Program-made: the position numbers and the translations under genes
The notes under the pieces: model-generated
Databases searched by the model: none
Seen by the model: the letters and a program-made list of their open reading frames with translations, nothing else
What the model was told of the DNA's origin: nothing
Part shown: piece after piece, positions 47,544 through 57,787 of the stretch
Layout of the letters: every line of letters starts with the position of its first letter
Position numbering within the stretch: the first letter of the stretch is position 1
DNA from: Epithemia pelagica
Lineage: Eukaryota > Bacillariophyta > Bacillariophyceae > Surirellales > Surirellaceae
DNA length: 64,000 nucleotides
Assembly: GCA_946965045.2 (NCBI GenBank)
Contig: OX337231.1
Span: 310,001 to 374,000, forward strand
Direction of reading: 5' to 3'

Positions 47544-48983
47544 ATGCTTCCCAAGAGAACAGTCACATCAACAACAACATCATCAACAACAACAACAACA
47601 TCAACAACACTATTTGCAAGATCCTTGGTCGCTTCCCTCCTCTGCTTCATTTCGTTTCTGGTTGGTAGTATTCTGCTGGTCCTCATCATGGCCACAACGA
47701 CAACTGCCGTCCGAGTCTCGGCTTCTTCTTCTGCTGCTGCTGCTGCCTCGTGGACCATTCGGGGTTCCTCGCTTCGTGTGGGACGACGACAAGTTTCCAG
47801 GGGCTCGTCGACGACCGCCTTTGCTGCTGCTGCTGCGACGACGACGACTACCCCTACCAGGGGTTCTACCGCCGCCGTTGCGACAACTTCTTCTTCTTCG
47901 TTTTGTTGGAGTCGTCGTTCCTCTTCCACAACAACAACAACAACAACAACAACACGTCTCTTTTCGTCTTCGTCGTCCTCCGCCTCCTCTTCAACGACGA
48001 CAGATTTATCCTTTGAAACGTCTCCCTTGGGCAAGAATGGAGCTCATTTACTCAAGGGATTGGATGTTTACCAGGTCCCCTCCAAATCCGACGGTCATCC
48101 CTTGGCCGTCTTTGGCATTCACAGTCAAGAAATAACGGACAACGACAAGCAACGCATTCCGGTTCTCTTGTTGCACGGTCGTACGTGGTCATCGATTCCC
48201 GTCTATCACTTGTTGGGGGGCAGTACGGGTGTGGAGGATACGACCTTGTCGTCCCGGTCCGTCTTGGAAGCCTTGTGGGACCAGGGCTTGCAACCCTATG
48301 CCATGGATTTTCGAGGCTTTGGCGGTACCCATCCCGATGCCACGGGCTATGTCGAACCTCTCTTGTGCGTCACGGATACCGAATCTGTCTTGGAATGGAT
48401 GGCCCAACGACACAATTTGTCACAAGTGAATTTGTTGGGATGGAGTCAAGGTGCCTTGGTGGCCCAATTGACGGCACAAAAATTGGCCTCTTCCCACAAG
48501 GAGGGCGGTGGCGTCTTGAACAAGCTCATTTTGTATGGATCCATTTACGATCCCTTGGTCCGCTATCCGCGCGAACCACTCTATCGGCTCAACAGTCAAC
48601 CCAATACCACCTTTGTCGAAACCACCTTTGACATGGCCATTGAAGATTTTACCCTCGAAGGTAGTATTCCCCCAGAACCGGCCAAACTCTTTGCTCAAGC
48701 CGCCTTGACGAGCGACCCGATCAAGGCCGTGTGGAAACACTTGTATCAATTCAACAATTGCGATCCCGCGCGGGTCCAACATGCCACCTTGGTGATTGGA
48801 GGCGACCAAGATCCCTATGCTCCATTGCGCGTCCAACAAGAATTGTTTGGACAATTGGGACGGGGCGCTGGTAATGACCGTGTCTGGGCCATTTTGGCCG
48901 ATTGCGATCATGCCGTCCATTTACTCAACCATGGACGACAACGATTCATTCAACATGTCGTGCACTTTCTGCAATCCGAGTAA
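47544..48983 (+). CDS. Alpha/beta hydrolase, membrane-anchored or organelle-targeted
   Basis: Serine hydrolase of the alpha/beta fold; 479 residues from ATG 47544. The N-terminal 150 residues are Ser/Thr/Ala-rich simple sequence with one hydrophobic helix (LVASLLCFISFLVGSILLVLI), so a signal anchor or transit region is likely; ATG 47688 is an alternative start. Catalytic layout: oxyanion strand VLLLHGRTWSS, nucleophile in GWSQG (Ser about 301), acid in GGDQDPYAP (about 422) and His in DCDHAVHL (about 455). Family members hydrolyse esters, lipids or small metabolites; substrate unknown. The CAC/AAC-type triplet repeats near the start could vary in length between alleles. Confidence 0.8.
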   Translation: MLPKRTVTSTTTSSTTTTTSTTLFARSLVASLLCFISFLVGSILLVLIMATTTTAVRVSASSSAAAAASWTIRGSSLRVGRRQVSRGSSTTAFAAAAATTTTTPTRGSTAAVATTSSSSFCWSRRSSSTTTTTTTTTRLFSSSSSSASSSTTTDLSFETSPLGKNGAHLLKGLDVYQVPSKSDGHPLAVFGIHSQEITDNDKQRIPVLLLHGRTWSSIPVYHLLGGSTGVEDTTLSSRSVLEALWDQGLQPYAMDFRGFGGTHPDATGYVEPLLCVTDTESVLEWMAQRHNLSQVNLLGWSQGALVAQLTAQKLASSHKEGGGVLNKLILYGSIYDPLVRYPREPLYRLNSQPNTTFVETTFDMAIEDFTLEGSIPPEPAKLFAQAALTSDPIKAVWKHLYQFNNCDPARVQHATLVIGGDQDPYAPLRVQQELFGQLGRGAGNDRVWAILADCDHAVHLLNHGRQRFIQHVVHFLQSE

Positions 48984-49221
48984 GAGGTCTAATTGTAGGA
49001 AACATCACCCGAGAGTGACTCGTGTCCTACTACCACACCCACACAAGAACAACAACAACAAACTATGCATTACAGGCAATCTCTGCAACCCATGTCACAC
49101 TCGACACTGCTACGCAACACGTCTCTTTTACTATTATTTTTATTTGTGTTTGAACTACAGTTTCACAAACGGAACCTCTTTTACTCGTACAATCAAAATT
49201 TAGCAGTTTCGCCCCAATCCG

Positions 49222-49854
49222 TTAGGCGGTTTGTGCAATGGCTGCAGTGGCCGTCGTAGTGGTGGTCGTTTCGGTCGAGTCGGCTGGTTGTTGTTGTTGT
49301 GATTGTTCGTATTCGACCTTGTACAAGAGAACGGCTTGGGTAATTTCGTCCATGCAGTGCGCTCGCAATGCGGGATTGTTTTTCTTGGGATCCAATCCAC
49401 ACGAATTTCCCTCCCACAGCAGTTGGGTCTCGTCTTTGGGCGCTCTCCAACTCGGTTTGACACTCACTTGAAAGGGTACCTCCTTGCGCAAAATGACATT
49501 GTGATCCTTGACTGTCGCATCCGGCCACGCGCGACGAATGGCCGTCAAGGCGCCCAAAAATTCTTCCACACCATTGCCATGACAATTTTCGCCCTAAAAA
49601 CATAGACCAGAACAAAATGCCACCAAAAGAATGGTGAGTGAGTGTGTGAGAGAAACGTGGATCTGCCACAAACGCAGTCTCGTCTCTCGTCTTGGGACAC
49701 AAGATTGGTCTGTGAAGGAGCGAATCCAAACGTCGAAACAAAAACACAAAATTCAAATTCCTACTTGCAGTTCACTTACAAACGTGACGATAAAGACGGG
49801 TCCTTCCGGAACGCGCTTGTTTCGTTTGCCCAATGTACCGTGTCGATTGCCCAT
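49222..49854 (-). CDS. VTF-intron family member 2, small unknown protein
   Basis: 148 residues after splicing. Exon 1 49780-49854 (25 codons, MGNRHGTLGKRNK... ending VFIVTF), intron 49594-49779 with GTAAGT and TTTTTAG, exon 2 49222-49593, phase 0. Exon 2 reads GENCHGNGVEEFLGALTAIR, then AWPDATVKDHNVILRKEVPFQVSV, closely matching member 1. The middle differs (WRAPKDETQLLWEG...) but the MDEITQAVLLYK helix and Gln/Thr-rich tail are kept. The shared exon boundary after VTF and the near-identical EFLxALTAIRRAWP block show common descent. Function unknown. Confidence 0.72.
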
Positions 49855-50601
49855 GGTCGTTGTTGTTAAGGTAGAAAATAGATGGTGTCATGGCCGCCGA
49901 GAAAGGCCACTGAAATTCGCATGCCGGCCAGTCTTTTGTTAAATAGTCCTGAAAGGAGCGCATGTGCGTTTGTACGACTGATAATCATGCGCGTGCTTGC
50001 ATTGTGAGCGTGACGGCCTGTTCCGTCATTTTCCGGTGTGTCGTTCTCACTTTTTCATGTCCCCAAGTCGATCCCAGCGGCACCACTGACGGTATTATCA
50101 ATTCCACAGAAACAAACGCGCATGCCTTTTTTTGTGCCCACCACAGTCGCAACAGAGAAAACTGCACTACAGAGTAGAAAGCAGCTATTCTCTCAACGAC
50201 TAAATGACTTTTGGACTGGGAGGACCGAGTGTATACTATGAGAGCCTCTAGGTAGGTAGAGATCCAGCCTGTTTCTCCCGCGCTCTCCATGACACAGTAC
50301 AATATTATTTGTTCCAGACCTCCAAAGAACAAAATGCTTTTTTTAGTAAGGCAGTTGAATACTATAGACTATATAGCGTGTTCTCGCGAATGTTTCTTCT
50401 AAAGCAGTATACAAAAAAATGAATAATTGTGTTGTTGGACCAGGTGGACAATGTAGTCTCTCTCATCTCTGAAAAGTTCTTCGTCCTGGTAGATCACTGA
50501 AATCGTCTAGCCGTGTCATCGGGCCCAATACTGCCACTTTCTGGAGGATGCAAGGATTGGCAATCTTCCTCCTCGGTGGCATCCTCCTCAATATCGTCAT
50601 C
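49855..50601. other. Intergenic, nothing recognised
   Basis: Divergent 5' flank of family member 2 and 3' flank of the large membrane protein. No gene or structured RNA recognised. Confidence 0.4.
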
Positions 50602-53238
50602 CTAATTGACAAGATGAATCATGGATGTCGTGTCCGCACCAGCCTCGTCATGTACCAGAACATTTGTCGAGGTTTGACTCGAAAGGGAACCATTATCGTC
50701 GTCGTCTTGTTCATGGCCCTGGTATGGTGGTATAGTATATCGTAAATTTTCAGGGTCATTGGTGAACCGACCCAGTTCTTGATCATCCATATCGCTTTCC
50801 TCATCTTCGTCGTCGTAATTGTCTCCATCATCGTCTTGTTCTGATACCTCCTGTTCTTCTTCTAGATGCGAATCGTGTTCATCTTGAAACTGAGAAGCGG
50901 TATCCTGGGAGTATACCGAATCTTCTTCTTCTTCGCGTTCGTCCACAATGGTTCCCAGAGGACTATTCTTGGGAGGCTTGATGGATCTAATCACTTTGGT
51001 ACTTTTGCGTTTTTGCGAACGACTCCGTCGAGGGCGTCGAGCTGGTTTGGTCGACGACGACGACGACGTGGGAACAAAAATGGGATGCGAGGGTGGTGGC
51101 AACCAACAGGAAAGAAGCGACAAGAGAACCAAGAGCAGTACATTCAAGAGAATGGTATATCCCAAGGCACCGGGTGTGCATCGGCCATCCAAGTGTTGCT
51201 GATCTTGCTCATCCGGATTGGATTCCGATGACTCATGCTGGTGCATTGACGTGAGAAGCATGGCGGACGAGGAGGAATTGAGTTCGGGACGACACAAGTG
51301 CGATCGGTACACGACATGTGTCAGCGCTTGTGAAATGGCAGCAAAGGGCAAGAGAAATCGAACAAAGAGCCAGAGTTCCAATCGGCAGGCTAGTCGAGAC
51401 ACGCATTGGACCAGGCAGAGGGTCAAGACGACACTGAGCAACAGGGCCGTCACGGCACCAAAGACTCGTGCCGCTTGAAAGACGGGATCCAACAAGTCAT
51501 CGGTTTGCTGGTGATTGTTGCGGTGACGGGGATAGGCAATGCATCCGACCATGTCGGGATGGGAGTTCATGTAGTAAGCTCGTGTGTAGAGACCCAATCC
51601 CATGGTCCGATGAGAAGGGACATCGCCCCATTGCAAGAAAGTGCAATTACGGACTCCCAACAAACTCACCAGCCATGCTGCCAGTAATGCCACGAGCCAA
51701 ATTACTCGAAAGGTAAGGGACTGTTGCCATCGATTGTAGGAAAGAGGAGCATCCCCAGACCACAAACTCGTAGTACTTGTGGGAAGGATCCACAAGGAAA
51801 AACATGATTCGGACGCGGAGGACCTCGAAGAGGCAAAGGACGACTGTTTGTAGTATCCTACAATGGACCCTGTGGCGGATGTTTGGGACCGAATGTCCGA
51901 CTCGTCGTCATTATCATCATCATCGTCGTCGTTGCCATTTTCGTTGGTGTGAATTCTGGAAGAGTCTGTCATTTCCTGACTTTGGGGTGCTGCTGCGGTT
52001 CGCAGTGTCATTCGAATTTGGGTCACGAGACGATTGAATTGTCCTCCAGGATTGGTCCATTGATAGTCGTCATTCGATGTATCCTTGTTGTCTTCTACCG
52101 GTTCACCTTGCTGGACTCCGGATGATGCGGTACTGCAATCCTCTTCGCGACCCGAGCAGGAAGCAGTGGGAGCACCGGCGGCATCGACCGCCTGCCTATT
52201 ACTACTGCCATTATCATCTGTGGTGTCTCCTTGTTCCACCAATGGTTGGTCCTCCTCTTCTTCTTCTTCTTCTTCTTCTTCTGTGTTCTTGTTGTTGCGG
52301 CTGTTCCACAATTGCAACCAGGGCTGTCCTTGGGGTGCGGGTTCCAACCACACTACCAGAGTCAAACTCGCCAGCAACAAGACATTGCAAATGGCCGCCA
52401 GACCCATACTTGATAATCCACATTCAGTTTCCTGACAATATTCACTTTGCAAGACGGCAAACGTCAACAAGGATGATATGGTCGATATGGCCAATCCGAG
52501 TCGAACACACTGCCACAAACTCCAAGAATGTTGAATAGAGCGCCCAAAGGACTGGAGTCGTTGCCATGGAGAAGACTGGGAGGAGGAGGAGGATAAAGAA
52601 GGAGGTGATTGTTGTCGAGATGTCGGTCGGCGATGATTCCGAGAAGATTTTGGTTGAAAGACGAGGATCCAAATCAAGAGCATCATGGAGGCTGTCATGC
52701 TGGTGGCCAAGAGACTGGCACTGACACGACTGACACGAAAATGTACATCCAATCCCTCCCATTCGGATGGAAAGCTGACACATCCCAAACTCTCATGGTT
52801 GTTGGTGGTGCTGAAATGATCCATGACTGTCCAACGAAACAATCCCACACGGTGCGTCGGCAACCATTCGTCTGACAGGGGAGGCATTGTTGTGGTTGTT
52901 TTTGTGGTTGTGGCCACATGGTGCGACTGTTTGGGACCAGCATGATGGTAGTGGGAGGAAACAAAGCTACAGTTGGTAACGGTCAAAATGGACAAAATTG
53001 TAGTCACCAAGGCCAATAATAGGGTTCCCTTGTGGGAATGATTGCAACGTAACAAGGCGGTTTGGATCCACTCGGACGACCACCATCGACAAGCCTTGAG
53101 GACGCCAAACGGATTGCACTTGTTTTGCTCCTCGTTTCTTTCAGTAGAAGTATTCGTCGCGGAAGGTGTGGAACGGGTTGTCGTGTGTTTGGCTCCAGTG
53201 CGAAGAGCCATGGCTCGTTTGGATCGAACATGTCTCAT
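50602..53238 (-). CDS. Large membrane protein built of two related units
   Basis: 878 residues from ATG 53238. Two halves share a plan. Unit 1 (about 70-310): a hydrophobic helix leading to TNCSFVSS, GLFRWT, LGCVSFP, three more helices with RVSASLLATSM and ending CGLSSMGLAAICNVLLLASL. Unit 2 (about 490-720): a helix leading to RNCTFLQW, GLGLYTRAYY, VGCIAYP, helices with RVFGAVTALLLSV and ending CTPGALGYTILLNVLLLVLL. They are joined by a long acidic/Ser linker and followed by a basic stretch and a long Glu/Asp-rich tail. The conserved Cys positions suggest matched disulfides in the lumenal loops. About eight helices. No transporter or enzyme family recognised; a lineage-specific family is likely. 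Confidence 0.7.
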   Translation of the reverse strand: MRHVRSKRAMALRTGAKHTTTRSTPSATNTSTERNEEQNKCNPFGVLKACRWWSSEWIQTALLRCNHSHKGTLLLALVTTILSILTVTNCSFVSSHYHHAGPKQSHHVATTTKTTTTMPPLSDEWLPTHRVGLFRWTVMDHFSTTNNHESLGCVSFPSEWEGLDVHFRVSRVSASLLATSMTASMMLLIWILVFQPKSSRNHRRPTSRQQSPPSLSSSSSQSSPWQRLQSFGRSIQHSWSLWQCVRLGLAISTISSLLTFAVLQSEYCQETECGLSSMGLAAICNVLLLASLTLVVWLEPAPQGQPWLQLWNSRNNKNTEEEEEEEEEEDQPLVEQGDTTDDNGSSNRQAVDAAGAPTASCSGREEDCSTASSGVQQGEPVEDNKDTSNDDYQWTNPGGQFNRLVTQIRMTLRTAAAPQSQEMTDSSRIHTNENGNDDDDDDNDDESDIRSQTSATGSIVGYYKQSSFASSRSSASESCFSLWILPTSTTSLWSGDAPLSYNRWQQSLTFRVIWLVALLAAWLVSLLGVRNCTFLQWGDVPSHRTMGLGLYTRAYYMNSHPDMVGCIAYPRHRNNHQQTDDLLDPVFQAARVFGAVTALLLSVVLTLCLVQCVSRLACRLELWLFVRFLLPFAAISQALTHVVYRSHLCRPELNSSSSAMLLTSMHQHESSESNPDEQDQQHLDGRCTPGALGYTILLNVLLLVLLSLLSCWLPPPSHPIFVPTSSSSSTKPARRPRRSRSQKRKSTKVIRSIKPPKNSPLGTIVDEREEEEDSVYSQDTASQFQDEHDSHLEEEQEVSEQDDDGDNYDDEDEESDMDDQELGRFTNDPENLRYTIPPYQGHEQDDDDNGSLSSQTSTNVLVHDEAGADTTSMIHLVN

Positions 53239-53770
53239 GGTGAGTGATTGCGTGTCCTCAAGTTGGAATCATTGGGTATCTACAATCCTTCTTTGTTTTT
53301 CTCTTTTTATGTGTGTGAATGTGTGTGACTCGTTTTTGTGGGGCCCTGGACGGATCTTGTGTCGTTGCTGGGAATTTACAGGCGATAGGTACAACTCTCC
53401 ATGGTGTGAATCTTGCTGCACGATTGTTTGTCTTTCCCATTTTGTGAGAGCGCATCGCAAACACGCTGTTTGGCAAGAAAGGCGCGCGCGCGAGTCCCGC
53501 AGGAAAAGACGGTCGCTCTAATGCATTCCAGTCGCGCTAAAGAGGCTACCCACGGGAGTCTAGCTATTGGGGGAATAGTCCGCCTTAAGAGAGAAAAGCT
53601 TCTCCTACTCCTATTATGAAAAAGAAAGTAAATTTACATGCAAACGACTTATTTTGTTTTTGATTTCACTACGAACTTGTATTCAGCATATGTTATTGTG
53701 GTGCTCGAGAAGAGCTGGTGGTTGATACTTCCATTGGTTATTGGTTGTGCTCCTCGATGGAGACGTATTC
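53239..53770. other. Intergenic, nothing recognised
   Basis: 5' flank of the large membrane protein and 3' flank of the alpha-kinase gene. No supported gene. Confidence 0.4.
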
Positions 53771-55906
53771 TTAGTGCCAGTCATTTTCCTTCATGAGAGC
53801 TCTCGTAGACTTGATGCATCGAGCCATCATCACGGGTCCCAGATTGGTGTTGCCAAAACGATTCTTGTCCTTGCACAGAATGACTGGATCCGTCAGGACA
53901 AAGTTCTCACCATCCTTTACGCCCTGGAGATCTGTCACCATGAGATAGCCATTGGTGGCCAGGAATGTAAAGTCGGTGAACCTCAACAGAGTCTCGTGCA
54001 GCTCCTCGTCGTTCCAGTATCCGGTATTGTTGCTAAACTTGGTAAAGACTCCGTCGGGCAAGGGTTCCTCCGCACAAAACCTGCGATCGCCACATTTCTC
54101 ATTATCTTCCGATTCCTCTTCCACAACACAAGCCTGTAAGACTCGAATGTGACCGCAATGTGAGGGACGGTCCGATGATGCATTGTACTGGCGCGCAAGA
54201 AAGTGAGCCACGGTTGAAACTTCCATCTGCTTGAGATACTGAGTACGGTCATTCAATCCTTTCCCAACATGTTTGTACGACTTCAATACCATTGAGCTGT
54301 GTTCACTGGACAAGTTGCATTCGAGACGGGCAAGTTGGGCATGAAAGGCAATGCGGATTTCCCCCTCAGCAAACGGATGACGAGCTCGACGCATAAGCAT
54401 CGTTGAGCTCTTAGTGCGGTCCGTCCTCTTCAGCTCTGGCGCAAAGAAGCTCAACAGCCCAGATTCGAGTGGTTCCTGCAAATCCCTCATATGTTTGATT
54501 CCTTTGTTGCGGAACAACTTGACTTTGACGGCAGGTTGGATCTTCCACTCATGAGAACTGGGACGTTTCGGTTCAATCTTGTACGACTTTTTACTGACTG
54601 AGCTCGCTTTCGTCGATGGATCCAAAGGATCAATGACTGGCGCAAAAGAAACGGACTTGATCCCCCCTGCAACAGTCATTGTTTTGAAGATGGATTTGCG
54701 GAGGCCAGTGGTAACACATGCAGTCATTTTCGAGGTGTCCTTGATGTCAACAACTGCAATCTGGATTCTATAGTGATCCTTGAATCGAGCAATCATCCGA
54801 TCCGTTGTGCTTGTGATCCGACCAAAGTTTAGGGTCATGGTTCCCTCTGCGTTACTGTTCGCTTCAAGAGTCTTGAGTTCGTCTACAATGTTAATGCCGG
54901 GCGTTCCTCCCGGATAAGCTGTTCCGCTAAGGAACTCATCGCCATGGCACGACATATCGGCGATTATAAAACAAACTCGAGTTGGTTGCTCCCAGCTTAA
55001 ACCGTTCGCACGCTGAATGCCACCAGCCATGTTCTCTCCATACAATGATTCTCCGTTTCTGGCTCTGATAGGGGCCATAAACTCAAGAAACTTTTCAACA
55101 GAAGGAACGAAATCAAGACGTTCACTTCCTGCCTTGTCGTCCTCCACCCCCCGATACGCCACAAACGCCAGTCGTAGATTCAGATTGGCATTGGTTGCCC
55201 GGACGCGAAAGATGATATCACGAATGCTGCTCTTCACTGCTTCAATGTGAGGACACATAGATCCTGTGCAGTCAACAATAAAACAAAGATCCACGCTTTC
55301 TGCGGCTGAGAGAGCTCGAACCACACTACGAATGTCCTTTTCCTTGATTCGAGTGCGTACATCCGCAAGAGATCGCGCAGTACAGCTTCGCAAGTAGCTC
55401 ATTTCCATATCTGCTTCAGATGCCTTGGACTTCTTCAATTCACTTTTCAGTTTGTCCAGTTTACGTTTAGCCGAAAGGAGTTCCCTTTTCTCGTCCGCTG
55501 TTGCCGTAGACGTCTTGACCTTGCCAAGCAAGCCGGCAAGCTCTTCCATTTCGTTCGCCGCCTCCGCGGCAAGGAACTCCGTCTTGAGTTTCGATGCTGC
55601 GACATCTTTCTCGGTGACTCCTTCATCCATCAATGAATCTTCATCCTCATCGATAGGTGTGAGAACCATCTCGGCTGATCTTAGATCAAACATATCTCTG
55701 TTGTGCACTGCGTGTCTGCTTTTGATCTCTGCAATTTTATGACCAAGCAGATGGATCCATCTCTTGTGCACAGGAAAATCCGATATCTTTGGTGGGTTCG
55801 CGGCTGTCAACAGTTCTATGACAAAGATAGTACTCCGGCGAAACACAAGTTTTTTTGCAAAAGTCAATGCAACAGGAAGCGCGGATCCACAGCTTCTATT
55901 CCTCAT
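53771..55906 (-). CDS. vWA-domain alpha-kinase (VwkA-like)
   Basis: Atypical (alpha/MHCK-EF2K) protein kinase with an N-terminal von Willebrand A domain, the build of Dictyostelium VwkA. 711 residues from ATG 55906; ATG at about 55,696 (MFDLRSAEMV) is an alternative. A charged coiled-coil region (about 95-170) precedes the vWA with a MIDAS motif (LCFIVDCTGSM near 212). The kinase spans about 450-700, with RIAFHAQL, MVLKSYKHVG, then FTKFSNNTGYW, LLRFTDFTFLATNGYLMVTDLQGV and LTDPVILC...FGNTNLG. These late blocks are diagnostic. After FGNTNLG the usual H-x-C...C zinc-binding end is replaced by MMARCIKSTRALMKENDWH, so the terminal zinc site looks incomplete. A family role in contractile-vacuole or cytoskeletal control is known only for Dictyostelium. 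Confidence 0.85.
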   Translation of the reverse strand: MRNRSCGSALPVALTFAKKLVFRRSTIFVIELLTAANPPKISDFPVHKRWIHLLGHKIAEIKSRHAVHNRDMFDLRSAEMVLTPIDEDEDSLMDEGVTEKDVAASKLKTEFLAAEAANEMEELAGLLGKVKTSTATADEKRELLSAKRKLDKLKSELKKSKASEADMEMSYLRSCTARSLADVRTRIKEKDIRSVVRALSAAESVDLCFIVDCTGSMCPHIEAVKSSIRDIIFRVRATNANLNLRLAFVAYRGVEDDKAGSERLDFVPSVEKFLEFMAPIRARNGESLYGENMAGGIQRANGLSWEQPTRVCFIIADMSCHGDEFLSGTAYPGGTPGINIVDELKTLEANSNAEGTMTLNFGRITSTTDRMIARFKDHYRIQIAVVDIKDTSKMTACVTTGLRKSIFKTMTVAGGIKSVSFAPVIDPLDPSTKASSVSKKSYKIEPKRPSSHEWKIQPAVKVKLFRNKGIKHMRDLQEPLESGLLSFFAPELKRTDRTKSSTMLMRRARHPFAEGEIRIAFHAQLARLECNLSSEHSSMVLKSYKHVGKGLNDRTQYLKQMEVSTVAHFLARQYNASSDRPSHCGHIRVLQACVVEEESEDNEKCGDRRFCAEEPLPDGVFTKFSNNTGYWNDEELHETLLRFTDFTFLATNGYLMVTDLQGVKDGENFVLTDPVILCKDKNRFGNTNLGPVMMARCIKSTRALMKENDWH

Positions 55907-56290
55907 TGCATGTTCTGTTCATCCACGAAACGTTCTGTTCACGTCAAATCCGAAAAAAAGATTCGGCCAAGGCAGGAAGTTGGCACCATCTGTTGTTCCT
56001 CGTTGCACTTTCTGTTCTTGACATCTCCAAAAACCTCAGAAACAGAAAGATCCCACGGGGGTCTGAAGTTCTTTTCAAGTCAAATCCGAGAAAAAAGATT
56101 CGGCCTTTCCTGTGGGGAGACGGATGACGGATTTTCTCGTCAGAAGATCAGCAAGGGAAAGTTCCCCTCGGATCAGGAAGATGGCACCATCTGTTGTTGT
56201 TCCTCGTTGCACTTTCTGTTCTTGACGTTGAGACAACCTGAGAAACAGAAAGATCCCACGGGCGACTAACGTTTGGTTTCACGTCAAACC
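55900..56290. repeat. Degenerate short-period repeats upstream of the alpha-kinase gene
   Basis: Words recur two or three times: caccatctgttgtt with cctcgttgcactttctgttcttgac (55,983 and 56,185), gtcaaatccgagaaaaaagattcggcc (55,943 and 56,079, one mismatch) and cagaaagatcccacgggg (56,043 and 56,238). Spacing is uneven, so this is a rearranged local duplication and not a clean array. Confidence 0.65.
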
Positions 56291-56769
56291 GCACAGAGTC
56301 GCATCCATCTGCCTCCTTGACAACAAACCTGGAGTCTCGTTTTCTGCACGGGCGTTGGGAGGGGAGGAATTGCATGCTTGTCTAGACTCGTGAGTCAGGC
56401 ATGGCGTCCTTCCTTGTGTTTTCTCACTGCTGACCCGTCAATAGCTGTGACACACACAGTGGACAGAAGGAAACACCCTGTTGTAGAAAAAGAACTTTAG
56501 AACCCGTTACTCCTACAATCATTCTCGGCAAAGAAGGACTTCCAACCAGGCAATGCGCAAATTGCGGGCTATCTCATCATCATCAAGTCATGTCGTCGTC
56601 AATGAATCGAATTGTGTCGTGTACGAGCTATGCAGTTTGACGCACACAGCCTCGCACACGACCATGACTGTCATTCTAGCAGCCACACATTCGTTGCAGC
56701 ATCAACCACCAGATATACACACCCATACATGGTAGACTGGATCGTTGGAAATCGGAGGGGTAGACTCCA
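56291..56769. other. Intergenic, nothing recognised
   Basis: Between the repeat cluster and family member 3. No supported gene. Confidence 0.4.
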
Positions 56770-57480
56770 TTAGAAGGAGCGTCGTTGGGTGGTTTTGCGG
56801 GAGTGATTTTTCAAGGCCAGCGTGGCGGCGGAAATTTCGTCCATACTTTGTTCGCGTCGATCGCTGTATTTGCGAAACAAGTCTTGTTGTCGCCCCGTCC
56901 ACACTTCGGTGGTTGTTTTGGAGCTATTGTTGTTGTATTGCGCCGTTACAGTGACTCGAATCGGATACACGTGGACTCGATTGCCCTGAATCTTGACACC
57001 AGGCCACGATCGTTCAATCGCCTCCGCCGCCGATTGGTACTCTTGATACCCCCCATCTCAGTTGGCCGACTAATAGAATTAATCATACGTAAAAGAGACA
57101 AAAAATCATCAGCATGACATTTGGAGAATCGAGAGAGACGTACGAATGCAGAAAAAAGGACCCAACCATTCCAAAAATACAGAGGAACGCAAGACAAACC
57201 TGTCAGCGACAGAGAAAAAGACTCCGATACAATGGAAACCTGCAGCCCCATACCACATGACTCCACTTGATGTTCTCGTTCTCTCTCGACTTACAAACGT
57301 GACGGTGAATTCAGGGTCCATGATGCTTTGCTCTGCGTCGGGAGATACACAAGAACAAGTTTGTTTTGGATCTATGCGTGTAGGTGGTTTGGTTGTCTTA
57401 TGGAGTTGTCTTGTCCCTTTTTGATGTGTCGTCGTCGTTGCGTCTTGTTGTCGCGTCAGCTCTTCGTTGTTCGCGGTCAC
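56770..57480 (-). CDS. VTF-intron family member 3, diverged
   Basis: Exon 1 ends DPEFTVTF at 57295 with donor GTAAGT, the same boundary as members 1 and 2; its start is ATG 57480 or ATG 57321. The best exon 2 is 57039-56770 after a CAAGAG acceptor, phase 0. It reads YQSAAEAIERSWPGVKIQGNRVHVYPIRVTV, matching the A-I-x-R-x-W-P block of the others, then an Asn/Thr-rich stretch and helix EQSMDEISAATLALK. The more obvious acceptor (ATTAG near 57,072) would meet a stop codon four codons on, so either the downstream AG is used or this member is decaying. Function unknown. Confidence 0.5.
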
Positions 57481-57787
57481 ACTGCCCGAGCATTTTTAGG
57501 TCGTGGTTTGGTCGCTAGTGGGTCATTGAAATGATCCACGCAAGTCTATACCTACTCCTAGTTCTTCTCCCATCTTATGCATCCTGTCTTCTCTCAAACG
57601 GAGAGACTTCTTGTCCTCTAGCATTTTCATTGAAGAAACTACACTCTCTTCCTATCTGGCGTTGTCCACAAAAGGAAAGTTTGCCGGCACACGCATGGTG
57701 GCAAACTCATCCTGAGTGGTAAACATCGAAACCCTGTACTATAGTAATAATAGGAATCCAACAACGACGACGACGTGTTTGCGGATA

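Noticed and set aside
47279-48034. 251-codon minus-strand frame of Val/Glu/Arg runs
   Set aside because: Shadow of triplet repeats in the alpha/beta hydrolase leader.
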